This document shows, piece by piece, positions 41,779 to 52,801 of a stretch of DNA of 64,000 nucleotides. The stretch is from Chryseobacterium salipaludis. GTDB taxonomy: Bacteria; Bacteroidota; Bacteroidia; Flavobacteriales; Weeksellaceae. The notes beneath the pieces were generated by a model, which ran no database searches, had not been told where the DNA came from, and saw nothing but the letters and a program-made list of their open reading frames with translations. Where the stretch lies: positions 62,001-126,000 of the forward strand of contig NZ_JALHKS010000006.1 of the NCBI RefSeq assembly GCF_022968825.1, in the 5' to 3' direction. The position numbers were made by a program, and so were the translations under genes. How positions within the stretch are numbered: the first letter of the stretch is position 1; the number at the start of each line of letters is the position of its first letter.

Positions 41779-44700
41779 TTAGTTCAGGTCTTCAAATTCC
41801 TTTTTGGAACCGACGATGATGTTCTGATAGTCTTTCAGACCGGTACCCGCAGGAATTCTGTGTCCTACGATTACGTTTTCTTTCAGACCGCTCAGGTAAT
41901 CCACCTTTCCGGAAACCGCTGCTTCGTTCAAAACTTTGGTTGTCTCCTGGAAGGAAGCTGCCGACATGAAGGACTTGGTCTGCAGTGCCGCACGGGTAAT
42001 TCCCTGCAGAACCGGAGTTGCTGTGGCAGAAAGTGCTTCGCGCACCTCCACCAGCGCCAGGTCTTCACGACGCAGTTTGGAATTCTCGTCGCGCAGTTCG
42101 CGCGCGGTGATCATCTGTCCCGGCTGGAAGGTTTTGGAATCTCCGGCATCTACTACTACCTTCAGACCGAATACTCGGTTGTTTTCCTTCAGGAAGTCGT
42201 ATTTGTGTTCCAGAGCTCCTTCGAGGAATTGGGTATCACCACCGTCTACGATCATAACCTTGGTCATCATCTGACGTACGATAATTTCAAAGTGCTTATC
42301 ATCGATCTTCACCCCCTGCAGTCGGTATACTTCCTGGATTTCATTTACCAGATATTCCTGAACTGCGGTTGGTCCTTTGATCTTCAGGATGTCATCCGGA
42401 GTAATGGAACCGTCGGACAACGGAGAACCGGCAAGTACGAAGTCGTTTTCCTGAACCAGAATCTGGTTGGAAAGTTTCACCAGGTACTTGGAAATTTCAC
42501 CCGTTTTAGCTTCCACGATAAGCTCGCGGTTACCACGCTTGATTTTTCCGTAAGATACCACCCCATCGATCTCAGTAACAACCGCCGGGTTGGACGGGTT
42601 ACGTGCTTCGAAGAGTTCGGTAACACGCGGAAGACCTCCGGTGATATCCCCTGACTTGGCCGATTTTCTCGGAATCTTGATCAGGACCTTACCGGCTTTA
42701 ATTTTCTCCCCATCATTTACCATGATGTGTGCTCCTACCGGCAGGTTGTATGCCTTCTGCTCTACTCCTTTGGAATCAACTACCTTCAGCGTTGGTACCG
42801 CTTTTTTGTTTCGGGATTCAGAAATTACTTTCTCCTCGAAACCGGTTTGTTCGTCAATTTCCAGCTGGAAGGAAACACCCTGTACAATATCCTCGTATTC
42901 TACCTTACCGGCAGATTCTGCAATGATTACCGCGTTATACGGATCCCATTTACAGATGAGTGCTCCTTTTTCTACTTTATCGCCCGGTTTCACGGCCAGC
43001 TCAGCACCATAAGGAATGTTGGCTACCATCAGTGGTGTACGTGCAGCATTGTCTGCCACTAAACGGAATTCTGTAGAACGGGACACCACGATTTCGGCTT
43101 TTTTGCCTTCGTCGTTTTCGGAAGTAACGGTGCGGATTTCGTCCATTTCCACGATACCGTCGCGACGTGCCACGATGGATGGATTTTCGGAAATATTTCC
43201 TGCCGTACCCCCTTGGTGGAAGGTTCTCAGCGTCAGCTGTGTTCCCGGTTCACCGATGGATTGCGCTGCGATAACACCTACTGCTTCACCCATGTGAATT
43301 GGTTTCCCAGTTGCCAGGTTACGTCCGTAGCATTTCGCACAGATTCCTTTTTCGGCCTCGCAAGTGAGTGGTGAACGTACTTCAACGATTTCGATACCGG
43401 ATTGCTCCACCGTGCGCGCCAGCTCTTCATCGATAATCTGATCTGCTTCAACCAGAATTTCATCGGTTTCCGGATCATAAATATCATGCAGAGAAACTCT
43501 ACCTAAGATTCTTTCAGAAAGTCTTTCAACGATTTCGTCATTCTTCTTAAGCGGTGTAATCTCGGTTCCGCGCAGGGTGCCACAGTCATCTTCAGTAATG
43601 ATAACGTCCTGTGCCACGTCTACCAGACGACGGGTCAGGTAACCCGCATCCGCTGTTTTCAGAGCGGTATCCGCCAGACCTTTACGTGCACCGTGGGTAG
43701 AGATAAAGTATTCAAGGATGGACAGACCTTCCTTAAAGTTCGCCACAATCGGGTTTTCAATAATCTCCGCACCGGTTGCTCCGGCTTTCTGCGGCTTCGC
43801 CATCAGACCACGCATCCCGGAGAGCTGACGAATCTGCTCTTTGGAACCACGCGCTCCGGAGTCGAGCATCATGTACACAGAGTTGAAACCACCCTGGTCT
43901 GTTTTCATACGGCTCATAATCATCTCCGTAAGACCAGCGTTGGTATTGGTCCACACGTCGATTACCTGGTTGTAACGCTCGGTATCGGTGATCAGACCCA
44001 TATTATAATTCATCTTGATCTCATCCACAGTTTCTACTGCAGTAGCGATCATGGTTTTCTTTTCTTCCGGAATTACGATATCACCCAGGCTAAAGGAAAG
44101 ACCTCCTTTAAATGCGTTGGAATATCCTAAATCCTTCATATCATCCAGGAACTGAACTGTAGTCGGGAAATCGGTTTCGGCAAGGATTTTACCAATAACG
44201 TTTCTCAAAGACTTTTTCGTCAGCAGTTCATTTACATAGCCTACTTTCTTCGGAACAATCTGGTTGAACAGTACGCGTCCCACGGTAGTTTCCACAAGTC
44301 TTGTCACCAGTTCGCCGTTTTCCTTCACCGGCACGCGGCAACGGATTTTAGCGTTCAGTGAAGCCTGTCCTTCCGCGAAGGCAATTTCCACCTCTTCCGG
44401 TGAGTAGAAAGCGAGGCCTTCTCCTTTTACTTTTCTCTCTTCAGTTGACGAAAGCTCTTTGGTCATAAAATACAGACCCAATACCATGTCCTGAGAAGGT
44501 ACGGTAATCGGAGAACCGTTGGCCGGGTTCAGAATGTTCTGTGAACCAAGCATCAGCAGTTGTGCTTCCAGAATCGCTTCCGGACCGAGTGGCAAGTGAA
44601 CCGCCATCTGGTCACCATCAAAGTCAGCGTTGAACGCGGTGGTCACCAGCGGGTGAAGCTGGATTGCCTTTCCTTCGATCATTTTTGGCTGGAAGGCCTG

Positions 44701-46044
44701 GATTCCCAGTCTGTGCAGCGTAGGCGCACGGTTCAGCAGAACGGGGTGGCCTTTCATCACATTTTCCAGGATATCATATACCACAGGCTCTTTACGATCG
44801 ATAATTCGTTTTGCAGATTTAACTGTTTTCACGATTCCTCTTTCGATCAGCTTGCGGATAATAAACGGTTTGTACAGTTCAGCTGCCATGTCTTTCGGAA
44901 TACCGCACTCGTGCAACTGCAGGTTTGGACCTACGACGATTACGGAACGCGCGGAGTAATCCACACGCTTCCCGAGAAGGTTCTGACGGAAACGACCCTG
45001 CTTACCTTTCAATGAATCTGAAAGTGATTTCAGCGGACGGTTGGATTCCGACTTCACGGCAGAAGACTTACGCGTGTTATCGAACAGGGAATCCACGGAT
45101 TCCTGAAGCATACGCTTCTCGTTACGCAAGATAACTTCCGGTGCTTTGATTTCCATCAAACGCTTCAGACGGTTGTTTCTGATGATAACACGACGGTACA
45201 GGTCATTCAGGTCAGAAGTCGCGAAACGACCACCATCCAACGGTACCAACGGACGCAGTTCCGGTGGAATAACCGGCAGTACGCGCATGATCATCCACTC
45301 GGGGCGGTTAATCATACGAGTGTTCGCGCCACGAAGTGCTTCCACAACGTTCAGACGCTTTAATGCTTCTGTACGACGCTGCTTGGAAGATTCGTTGTGT
45401 GCCTTATGGCGAAGGTCGAAAGAAAGGGAATCCAGATCGATTCTCTTCAGCAATTCTTCCACCGCTTCAGCACCCATTTTGGCGATGAACTTATTTGGAT
45501 CTGCATCGTCCAGATATTGGTTTTCTGCCGGGAGTGTATCCAGAACATCCAGATATTCTTCTTCGGTCAGGAACTCCATATTTTCGAAGTCAGAGCCATC
45601 TGCCTTGCGCGCCATACCCTGCTGGATTACAACATATCTTTCGTAGTAGATAATCATGTCCAGTTTCTTAGATGGCAACCCAAGAAGATATCCTATTTTG
45701 TTTGGAAGGGAACGGAAGTACCAGATGTGTGCAACCGGCACTACCAGACCAATGTGCCCGATACGCTCACGACGCACTTTCTTTTCAGTTACTTCCACAC
45801 CGCAACGGTCACAAACGATTCCTTTGTATCGGATACGCTTGTATTTACCGCAGGCACACTCGTAATCCTTCACCGGGCCGAAGATCTTTTCGCAGAAAAG
45901 ACCATCACGCTCCGGCTTGTGTGTACGGTAGTTAATGGTTTCCGGCTTCAGCACCTCGCCGCGGGAGTCCTGCAGGATGGATTCTGGTGAAGCTAAACCG
46001 ATCGTAATTTTAGAGAAATTACTTGTTTTATTTTTATTTGACAT
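41779..46044 (-). CDS. rpoC: RNA polymerase beta' subunit
   Basis: This 1421-residue subunit forms the catalytic half of RNA polymerase. Key sites are the zinc finger [20 protein letters not shown] near residue 67, the Mg2+-binding [12 protein letters not shown], the trigger-loop region, and the second zinc site CGTLRG / [13 protein letters not shown]. It follows rpoB by 99 bp. The spacer contains only AT-rich TTTAGAT repeats, so the two are co-transcribed. The frame is intact, in contrast with the nearby pseudogenes. Confidence 0.98.
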   Translation of the reverse strand: MSNKNKTSNFSKITIGLASPESILQDSRGEVLKPETINYRTHKPERDGLFCEKIFGPVKDYECACGKYKRIRYKGIVCDRCGVEVTEKKVRRERIGHIGLVVPVAHIWYFRSLPNKIGYLLGLPSKKLDMIIYYERYVVIQQGMARKADGSDFENMEFLTEEEYLDVLDTLPAENQYLDDADPNKFIAKMGAEAVEELLKRIDLDSLSFDLRHKAHNESSKQRRTEALKRLNVVEALRGANTRMINRPEWMIMRVLPVIPPELRPLVPLDGGRFATSDLNDLYRRVIIRNNRLKRLMEIKAPEVILRNEKRMLQESVDSLFDNTRKSSAVKSESNRPLKSLSDSLKGKQGRFRQNLLGKRVDYSARSVIVVGPNLQLHECGIPKDMAAELYKPFIIRKLIERGIVKTVKSAKRIIDRKEPVVYDILENVMKGHPVLLNRAPTLHRLGIQAFQPKMIEGKAIQLHPLVTTAFNADFDGDQMAVHLPLGPEAILEAQLLMLGSQNILNPANGSPITVPSQDMVLGLYFMTKELSSTEERKVKGEGLAFYSPEEVEIAFAEGQASLNAKIRCRVPVKENGELVTRLVETTVGRVLFNQIVPKKVGYVNELLTKKSLRNVIGKILAETDFPTTVQFLDDMKDLGYSNAFKGGLSFSLGDIVIPEEKKTMIATAVETVDEIKMNYNMGLITDTERYNQVIDVWTNTNAGLTEMIMSRMKTDQGGFNSVYMMLDSGARGSKEQIRQLSGMRGLMAKPQKAGATGAEIIENPIVANFKEGLSILEYFISTHGARKGLADTALKTADAGYLTRRLVDVAQDVIITEDDCGTLRGTEITPLKKNDEIVERLSERILGRVSLHDIYDPETDEILVEADQIIDEELARTVEQSGIEIVEVRSPLTCEAEKGICAKCYGRNLATGKPIHMGEAVGVIAAQSIGEPGTQLTLRTFHQGGTAGNISENPSIVARRDGIVEMDEIRTVTSENDEGKKAEIVVSRSTEFRLVADNAARTPLMVANIPYGAELAVKPGDKVEKGALICKWDPYNAVIIAESAGKVEYEDIVQGVSFQLEIDEQTGFEEKVISESRNKKAVPTLKVVDSKGVEQKAYNLPVGAHIMVNDGEKIKAGKVLIKIPRKSAKSGDITGGLPRVTELFEARNPSNPAVVTEIDGVVSYGKIKRGNRELIVEAKTGEISKYLVKLSNQILVQENDFVLAGSPLSDGSITPDDILKIKGPTAVQEYLVNEIQEVYRLQGVKIDDKHFEIIVRQMMTKVMIVDGGDTQFLEGALEHKYDFLKENNRVFGLKVVVDAGDSKTFQPGQMITARELRDENSKLRREDLALVEVREALSATATPVLQGITRAALQTKSFMSAASFQETTKVLNEAAVSGKVDYLSGLKENVIVGHRIPAGTGLKDYQNIIVGSKKEFEDLN

Positions 46045-46143
46045 TTATAAGCAGATTTTAGATTTTAGATCTTAGATTTTAGATTAAAATGCGGTTGCAG
46101 AGAAAACTAATATCATCTAAAATTCATCATTTATAATTTAAAA

Positions 46144-49100
46144 TTATTCCTCCAGTCTTACGTCAAGGCCAAGACCCTGAAGTTCATGCAGCAATACATT
46201 GAAAGATTCCGGAATACCTGGCTCAGGCATGGCTTCCCCTTTTGCAATTGCTTCATATGTTTTAGCTCTACCAATAACGTCATCAGACTTCACGGTCAGG
46301 ATTTCACGAAGGATGTTGGATGCACCAAAGGCTTCCAGTGCCCAAACCTCCATCTCACCAAAACGCTGTCCACCGAACTGGGCTTTACCACCCAATGGCT
46401 GCTGTGTAATCAATGAGTACGGACCGATAGAACGCGCGTGCATTTTATCATCAACCATGTGGCCGAGTTTCAGCATATAGATAATCCCAACTGTGGCCGG
46501 CTGTGAGAAACGCTCACCGGTTCCGCCGTCATACAGGTAAGTGCTGCCGTATTTCGGTAAACCAGCCTGGTCTGTGTATTCGGTAATCTGGTCAAGGCTT
46601 GCACCATCGAAGATCGGGGTGGCGAATTTAAGACCCAGTTTTTTACCGGCCCAGCCCAATACGGTTTCATAAATCTGACCGATGTTCATACGCGAAGGTA
46701 CGCCCAGCGGGTTGAGTACGATATCGACCGGTGTACCATCTTCCAGGAACGGCATATCTTCTTCACGAACGATTCGGGATACAATACCCTTGTTTCCGTG
46801 ACGACCCGCCATTTTATCACCTACGTTCAGCTTACGCTTCTTGGCGATGTATACTTTAGCCAGTTTAATAATACCTGCCGGAAGTTCATCACCAATAGAG
46901 ATCGCAAATTTCTCACGGTTTTTAACCCCCTGGATATCGTTGTATTTGATCTTATAGTTATGGATCAACTGCTTCACCAGCTCATTACGCTCTGCGTCCA
47001 CAGTCCAGTCGGCACCGCTTACGTTCACGTAATCTTCCACACTTTGCAACAGTTTGGTGGTGAACTTCACGCCTTTACCGATGATTTCTTCATCCAGGTC
47101 GTTTTTCACACCCTGAGAAGTTTTACCGTTCACCAAAGTGCCCAGTTTCTCCAGCAGGGTTGAACGCAGTTCATCAAACTTCGCTTTGTATGTATTTTCG
47201 ATTTCCTCGAGTTTCAGTTTCTCTTCGGATCTCTTTTTCTTGTCTTTGATGTTACGGGAGAACAGCTTCTTGTTGATCACCACCCCTCTCAGTGAGGAAT
47301 CCGCTTTCAGGGAAGCATCTTTCACATCACCGGCTTTATCACCGAAGATCGCGCGAAGCAGTTTTTCTTCAGGAGTCGGATCTGATTCACCTTTTGGCGT
47401 GATCTTACCGATCATAATATCGCCCGGCTTCACATCAGCACCAATACGGATCATACCGTTTTCATCCAGATCTTTGGTTGCTTCTTCGGATACGTTTGGA
47501 ATATCAGAAGTTAATTCCTCCATACCCAGTTTGGTATCACGAACTTCCAAGGAATATTCATCCACGTGGATAGAAGTAAACCAGTCTTCGCGAACTACTT
47601 TTTCATTGATTACAATCGCATCCTCGAAGTTGTAACCTTTCCATGGCATGAACGCTACCGTCAGGTTTCTACCGATGGCCAGTTCGCCGTTTTCAGTCGC
47701 GTAACCATCACACAATACCTGACCTTTTTTCACACGGTCTCCCACGCGTACATTCGGACGCAGGGTAATCGTCGTACTCTGGTTGGTCTTGCGGAATTTG
47801 GTCAGTTTATATGTTTTCGTACCGGACTCAAAAGATACCAGATCTTCATCATCGCTGCGGTCATATTTAATAGTAATCTGATCTGCATCCACATACTCCA
47901 CGACACCGTCGCCGGCAGCGTTGATCAGAACGCGAGAGTCAGTAGCTACTTGTTTTTCCAGACCTGTTCCTACAATCGGAGCTTCGGGTTTCAATAACGG
48001 AACTGCCTGGCGCATCATGTTGGAGCCCATCAGCGCACGGTTCGCATCATCGTGTTCCAGGAATGGAATCAGAGATGCAGAAATACCGGAGATCTGGTTT
48101 GGTGCCACATCAATCAGGTCTACCTGCTGAGGTTCCACTACCGGATAATCACCATCCAGACGTGCAATTACACGGTCTGTATCGATGGTACCGTCGTCCT
48201 TCATCTCAACGTTTGCCTGAGCAATTACACGATCCTCTTCATCTTCAGCATTTAAGTATACCGGAGCTGTTTTCAAATCTACTTTACCATCTTCAACCTT
48301 GCGGTATGGCGTTTCAATAAACCCAAGGTTATTGATTTTCGCATAAATACCCAAAGATGAAATCAGACCAATATTCGGTCCTTCCGGTGTTTCAATCGGG
48401 CAGATACGGCCGTAGTGTGTATGGTGAACGTCACGCACCTCGAAACCTGCTCTCTCACGGGAAAGACCACCAGGCCCGAGCGCAGACAGACGACGCTTGT
48501 GCGTAATCTCGGACAGCGGGTTCGTCTGGTCCATGAACTGAGACAGCTGGTTGGTTCCGAAGAACGAGTTGATTACTGAAGTCAGTGTTTTGGCATTCAC
48601 CAGGTCAATCGGTGTAAAGATTTCGTTGTCACGAACATTCATACGCTCACGGATGGTTCTGGCGATACGGGAAAGCCCTACACCAAACTGTCCGGAAAGC
48701 TGCTCACCTACCGTTTTGATTCTACGGTTGGATAAGTGGTCGATATCATCCACCTCCGCTTTGGAGTTCACCAGTTCAATCAGGTGACGAACGATGGCGA
48801 TAATATCTTCTTTGGTAAGAACTTCGGTCTTCTCCGGAATGTTAAGGCCTAATTTCTTGTTCAGGCGGTAACGACCGACTTCACCCAGAGAGTAACGCTG
48901 CTCAGAGAAGAAGAGCTTCTCGATAATTCCACGTGCCGTTTCCTCATCTGGCGGATCTGCATTACGCAGCTGACGGTAAATATATTCTACCGCCTCTTTT
49001 TCGGAGTTGGTAGGGTCTTTCTGTAAGGTATTCTGAATGATCGAGAACTCGTTGGAGTTTTCCTTGTGAATCAAAATTGATTTCACGCCGGATTCCAGGA

Positions 49101-49971
49101 TCATATCGATATGCTCTTTTTCGAGTACCGTTTCACGATCCAGGATGATCTCGTTTCTTTCGATGGAAACCACCTCACCGGTATCTTCGTCCACGAAGTC
49201 TTCGAACCAGGTATTCAGTACGCGGGCAGCCAGGGTACGGCCTTCCACTTTTTTCAGGGCAGCTTTGGAAACCTTCACTTCTTCGGCCAGGTCAAAGATC
49301 TGCAGAATATCCTTATCCGACTCGTAACCAATCGCACGCAACAGCGTAGTCAGCGGTAATTTTTTCTTACGGTCGATATAGGCATACATCACGTTATTGA
49401 TATCCGTGGTGAATTCCATCCAGGAACCTTTAAACGGAATAATACGGGAATAATACAACTTGGTGCCGTTGGCGTGGTAGGTTTGTCCGAAGAACACCCC
49501 CGGCGAACGGTGTAACTGCGTCACGATAACACGCTCGGCACCATTAATGATAAATGAACCGGAAGGCGTCATGTAAGGCACCGGGCCCAGGTACACATCC
49601 TGCACCACTGTCTGGAAATCCTCGTGCTCAGGGTCTGTACAGTACAGTTTGAGACGGGCTTTCAGCGGCACGGAGTACGTGAGGCCCCTTTCCACACACT
49701 CATCGATGGAGTAGCGCGGGGAATCCACCAGGTAATCCAGGAATTCCAGCACAAACTGGTTCCGGGAATCCGTGATCGGAAAGTTTTCTTCAAAGGTTTT
49801 GTACAGCGACTCATTGCGGCGTTGTTCCGGCAAAGTGTCTAACTGGAAAAACTCTTTGAACGATTGAATCTGAATGTCCAGAAAGTCAGGTGTGATCACT
49901 TGTCCTTTTACTTCGGAGAAGTTGATTCTTTCGTTCACCTGAGCTTTTGCGACGGCTTTAGATTTGCTCAT
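46144..49971 (-). CDS. rpoB: RNA polymerase beta subunit
   Basis: This 1275-residue subunit has the rifampicin-pocket region [15 protein letters not shown] with [12 protein letters not shown], the TPEGPNIGL motif, [14 protein letters not shown] and the C-terminal [18 protein letters not shown]. The rifampicin region shows ordinary sensitive-type residues ([24 protein letters not shown]). It does not follow rplL directly: radical-SAM genes and an IS lie between. Its own promoter lies at 50285-50317, giving a leader of about 300 nt. Confidence 0.98.
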   Translation of the reverse strand: MSKSKAVAKAQVNERINFSEVKGQVITPDFLDIQIQSFKEFFQLDTLPEQRRNESLYKTFEENFPITDSRNQFVLEFLDYLVDSPRYSIDECVERGLTYSVPLKARLKLYCTDPEHEDFQTVVQDVYLGPVPYMTPSGSFIINGAERVIVTQLHRSPGVFFGQTYHANGTKLYYSRIIPFKGSWMEFTTDINNVMYAYIDRKKKLPLTTLLRAIGYESDKDILQIFDLAEEVKVSKAALKKVEGRTLAARVLNTWFEDFVDEDTGEVVSIERNEIILDRETVLEKEHIDMILESGVKSILIHKENSNEFSIIQNTLQKDPTNSEKEAVEYIYRQLRNADPPDEETARGIIEKLFFSEQRYSLGEVGRYRLNKKLGLNIPEKTEVLTKEDIIAIVRHLIELVNSKAEVDDIDHLSNRRIKTVGEQLSGQFGVGLSRIARTIRERMNVRDNEIFTPIDLVNAKTLTSVINSFFGTNQLSQFMDQTNPLSEITHKRRLSALGPGGLSRERAGFEVRDVHHTHYGRICPIETPEGPNIGLISSLGIYAKINNLGFIETPYRKVEDGKVDLKTAPVYLNAEDEEDRVIAQANVEMKDDGTIDTDRVIARLDGDYPVVEPQQVDLIDVAPNQISGISASLIPFLEHDDANRALMGSNMMRQAVPLLKPEAPIVGTGLEKQVATDSRVLINAAGDGVVEYVDADQITIKYDRSDDEDLVSFESGTKTYKLTKFRKTNQSTTITLRPNVRVGDRVKKGQVLCDGYATENGELAIGRNLTVAFMPWKGYNFEDAIVINEKVVREDWFTSIHVDEYSLEVRDTKLGMEELTSDIPNVSEEATKDLDENGMIRIGADVKPGDIMIGKITPKGESDPTPEEKLLRAIFGDKAGDVKDASLKADSSLRGVVINKKLFSRNIKDKKKRSEEKLKLEEIENTYKAKFDELRSTLLEKLGTLVNGKTSQGVKNDLDEEIIGKGVKFTTKLLQSVEDYVNVSGADWTVDAERNELVKQLIHNYKIKYNDIQGVKNREKFAISIGDELPAGIIKLAKVYIAKKRKLNVGDKMAGRHGNKGIVSRIVREEDMPFLEDGTPVDIVLNPLGVPSRMNIGQIYETVLGWAGKKLGLKFATPIFDGASLDQITEYTDQAGLPKYGSTYLYDGGTGERFSQPATVGIIYMLKLGHMVDDKMHARSIGPYSLITQQPLGGKAQFGGQRFGEMEVWALEAFGASNILREILTVKSDDVIGRAKTYEAIAKGEAMPEPGIPESFNVLLHELQGLGLDVRLEE

Positions 49972-50284
49972 AAAAGTTAAAAAGAATGAGGGTTAAAAAA
50001 TATTTTGTTTCAAAATATCAGGAAAGAAAAGAGAAAAGAGAAAAGAGAAAGAAAGCACTTGAAGCATTTGCAAGTCAGTCTTTATTCTTTATTCTGTCTT
50101 CTGAAATCTAAACCTAACTGCAACGCCGGTATATCTTTTCACGGAGTAGTGCAAAATATTTTTACTGAATAAAACCTTGAAAGCCAGCACACACTTAAAA
50201 ACAACAAAGTCTCTTTTAAAAATTTAAAAGAGTATCTGATTGATTTTCAATATGTAATGATTTTAAAGACTCCAAACAGGTTTG
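49972..50284 (-). other. rpoB 5' leader
   Basis: About 300 nt between the proposed rpoB promoter and the start codon. It is AT- and purine-rich near 50020-50060 (AAAGAGAAAAGAG repeats). No conserved ribosomal-protein binding site or attenuator was recognised. It may carry post-transcriptional control of rpoBC, but the sequence does not show it directly. Confidence 0.35.
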
Positions 50285-50317
50285 CAAATGTACGAAATTT
50301 ATAGTATACAAAGCAAA
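50285..50317 (-). promoter_or_regulatory. Proposed rpoBC promoter
   Basis: Minus strand TTTG (50314-50317) and TACATTTG (50285-50292), 21 bp apart, fit the Bacteroidota consensus; another TTTG lies 16 bp away. It gives rpoBC a promoter of its own, separate from rplKAJL. Confidence 0.6.
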
Positions 50318-50614
50318 TGCGCATGGGTTTAAATGAATTGTAATCAATGATTTAAAGGTGAGGCTGGTTCTCTAAATTCAATGATTGAGTTTGAAATTTG
50401 ACTTAATATTTTTAATAAAGATGTTCGATTGAACCCGTAGATTTTTCCGCGCATTTCGCAAAAATAGAAACGCCTGCTGATACGATGGATTTTATTGTAA
50501 CTTAAAAAAAAACAATCCAATTTGAATTAATACAGACTGTTAAAGTACTGATTGCCATTAGAATATATTCACGTTAAATAGTCTTAAATCCTACCATTTT
50601 CGCAGATAAGGTCG

Positions 50615-50622
50615 TATATTTG
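50615..50622 (+). promoter_or_regulatory. -7 element (TATATTTG) for the radical-SAM gene
   Basis: Consensus -7 match 22 nt upstream of the ATG at 50645. The rest of 50318-50614 is AT-rich spacer with no gene recognised. Confidence 0.5.
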
Positions 50623-50644
50623 CTATACCAAAAAACAAGAGTTA

Positions 50645-51904
50645 ATGAATTTCCCAAGACTACAGGAAAAGCTTGAAATACTGGCAGACGCAGCGAAATA
50701 TGACGTATCATGCTCCTCCAGCGGCGGAAACCGGAAGAATAAAAACGGGGGCTTGGGCGACAGTCATGCAAGCGGGATCTGCCACTCGTATACGGAAGAC
50801 GGACGTTGCGTTTCTCTGCTGAAAATACTGCTTACCAATCATTGTATTTACGATTGTGCGTACTGTGTTTCCCGCAAATCAAATGATATCAAAAGAGCGG
50901 CCTTTACTGTGGAGGAAGTGGTGGATCTGACCATTAACTTTTACCGTCGGAATTATATCGAAGGTTTATTTCTGAGTTCAGGCATTTTCAAAGATGCCGA
51001 TACCACCATGGAACGACTGGTGCGCGTGGCCAAAAAACTGCGTACTGAACATAAATTTAATGGATATATTCATTTAAAATCCATTCCCGGTGCCAGCGAT
51101 GAACTCATGAAAGAAGCGGGCCTGTACGCCGACCGGCTTTCGATTAACCTGGAAATTCCCACAACAAGCGGCCTTAAACTACTGGCACCCGAGAAATCGC
51201 ACGACGAGATGATCAAGCCGATGGGTTTTATAAAGAATGAAGTAACGTTATACAAAGAGGAACGCAAAATCTTCCGCTATGTACCGAAGTTTGCACCGGC
51301 CGGGCAATCCACGCAGGTTATTGTGGGTGCCACAAATGAAACGGACCTGAAAATCATCAAAGTTGCGGACCATTTCTATAAGAACTTCAATCTGAAAAGA
51401 GTTTACTATTCCGGCTATGTGCCGATGCTGGAAGATGCGCGCCTGCCCTCTATTAACTCCCAGGTTCCGATGGTTCGCGAAAACCGATTGTACCAGGCAG
51501 ACTGGCTGATGCGGTTTTATGGTTTCAAAGCAGATGAAATTGTGGATCAGCAAAATCCGTTTCTGGATCTGGAAGTAGATCCCAAACTGGCGTGGGCGCT
51601 GCGGAACCGGTATCAGTTCCCGGTTAATATCAACACCGCACCGAAAGAAATGATTCTTCGTGTACCGGGAATCGGGCGCAAATCCGTCGGTAAAATTCTG
51701 GCGGCACGCAGATTTCAGAAACTGAACCTGGATCATCTTCGCAAGATGGGCGTTGCCACCAACCGCGCAAAATACTTTGTGGAATTTGATGCCCAAAACG
51801 AATTTACCAAACACCTGGACGAACGCCATTTCCGTAAAATTATTTTAAACGGAATGCAGTCCAAGTTCCAGAATCCTTTTTCCCAGCAGCTGAGTTTATT
51901 CTGA
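50645..51904 (+). CDS. Radical SAM protein with C-terminal HhH, putative DNA modification/repair (TIGR03916 type)
   Basis: This 419-residue protein has the radical SAM cluster motif Cys67-x3-Cys71-x2-Cys74 (NHCIYDCAYC), an extra N-terminal Cys/Ser-rich loop (CSSSGGNRKNK), and a C-terminal helix-hairpin-helix (INTAPKEMILRVPGIGRKSVGKIL, about 330-355) that binds DNA non-specifically. It matches the family described as 'putative DNA modification/repair radical SAM protein', sometimes linked to a uracil-DNA glycosylase. Its reaction has not been established to my knowledge. It overlaps the next gene by one base (TGATG), implying tight coupling. It stands between rpoB and rplL on the opposite strand. 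Confidence 0.88.
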   Translation: MNFPRLQEKLEILADAAKYDVSCSSSGGNRKNKNGGLGDSHASGICHSYTEDGRCVSLLKILLTNHCIYDCAYCVSRKSNDIKRAAFTVEEVVDLTINFYRRNYIEGLFLSSGIFKDADTTMERLVRVAKKLRTEHKFNGYIHLKSIPGASDELMKEAGLYADRLSINLEIPTTSGLKLLAPEKSHDEMIKPMGFIKNEVTLYKEERKIFRYVPKFAPAGQSTQVIVGATNETDLKIIKVADHFYKNFNLKRVYYSGYVPMLEDARLPSINSQVPMVRENRLYQADWLMRFYGFKADEIVDQQNPFLDLEVDPKLAWALRNRYQFPVNINTAPKEMILRVPGIGRKSVGKILAARRFQKLNLDHLRKMGVATNRAKYFVEFDAQNEFTKHLDERHFRKIILNGMQSKFQNPFSQQLSLF

Positions 51905-52668
51905 TGACCATTCTTCGGTACGACGGCAGCTTTGAAGGGCTGCTGACAGCAATCTTTGAAGTGTATGAATACCGTTTCAGCCCCGCACTTCCAGCCGCAG
52001 AAGGCGAGGAAATTATTCAGCATTTGTTTGCGCAGGAACACCAGGTGGTGACCGATCCGGAGAAAGCGCAGCGTGTCCTGAAAAAGCTGGAAATCACTTT
52101 GGAAAAAGCCGGCATCGCGCAGCTGATGAAAGTTTATTTTTCGGAGGCCGCCAACGCGCCGGAGCTTATTTTATACGCAGTGCAGCAAGCGCTGTTGCAG
52201 ACTGACAAAAATATTCTGGCGAATTACGGCGATGACCGAATTCTGGCGATTTCCAAGCTGGTGAAATCCGTGAACCGCGAAATCCACCGGATGCATGCTT
52301 TTGTACGTTTTGAAAAAATGCAGGACGACATGTACTTTTCCCGTATTGAACCTGATTATAACGTATTGCCGCTCATTATTAAACATTTCCGGGATCGCTA
52401 CCGTGACCAGAAATGGATGATCTATGATTTTAAGAGACAGTACGGCGCCTTCTATGATTTAGAAGAGGTCCAAATGTTTGAACCTACACAAACTACGATA
52501 ATTCCCACACGTAAAACTGCTGAAACCTTGCATGAGAGTGAATTGCAATACCAGAAATTATGGCAGCGGTACTTTTTTAAAACTAATATTCCCGAAAGAA
52601 AGAATATAAAACTTCATGTCCAGTCGCTGCCGAAACGGTATTGGAAATATCTGCCGGAGAAGTGGTGA
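51904..52668 (+). CDS. TIGR03915-type DNA metabolism protein, partner of the radical SAM protein
   Basis: This 254-residue protein has the family opening RYDGSFEGLLTAIFEVYE and the central block REIHRMHAFVRFEKMQDDMYFSRIEPDYNVLPLIIKHFRDRY. The C-terminus (LWQRYFFKTNIPERKNIKLHVQSLPKRYWKYLPEKW) is typical. It is always found beside the radical SAM/HhH gene as far as I know and is assumed to act with it in a DNA repair or modification reaction. No uracil-DNA glycosylase domain is fused here. The start ATG overlaps the stop of the upstream gene. Confidence 0.87.
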   Translation: MTILRYDGSFEGLLTAIFEVYEYRFSPALPAAEGEEIIQHLFAQEHQVVTDPEKAQRVLKKLEITLEKAGIAQLMKVYFSEAANAPELILYAVQQALLQTDKNILANYGDDRILAISKLVKSVNREIHRMHAFVRFEKMQDDMYFSRIEPDYNVLPLIIKHFRDRYRDQKWMIYDFKRQYGAFYDLEEVQMFEPTQTTIIPTRKTAETLHESELQYQKLWQRYFFKTNIPERKNIKLHVQSLPKRYWKYLPEKW

Positions 52669-52690
52669 TATAGATGGTCTGCTCAAAATA

Positions 52691-52730
52691 AAGAAGCCGT
52701 CTCGATACAACATTTGAGGCGGTTTTTTTT
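52691..52730 (+). terminator. Left end of the IS: terminator-like inverted repeat
   Basis: AAGAAGCCGTCTC (52691-52703) and GAGGCGG plus eight T (52716-52730). CCGTCTC pairs with GAGGCGG (one wobble). It terminates plus-strand reading from the DNA metabolism gene, which stops 22 bp upstream. The same sequence is found in inverse orientation at 54411-54444. Confidence 0.7.
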
Positions 52731-52801
52731 ATTTCTTCTTTTTATGATACTTTTTTTGGGAAGGATGATTTTTTTGCAGAAAAAGCCAAAAGTGCTACCT
52801 T

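Noticed and set aside
41860-42654. Long plus-strand frames opposite rpoC and rpoB
   Set aside because: They mirror the codon structure of rpoBC and have no independent support.
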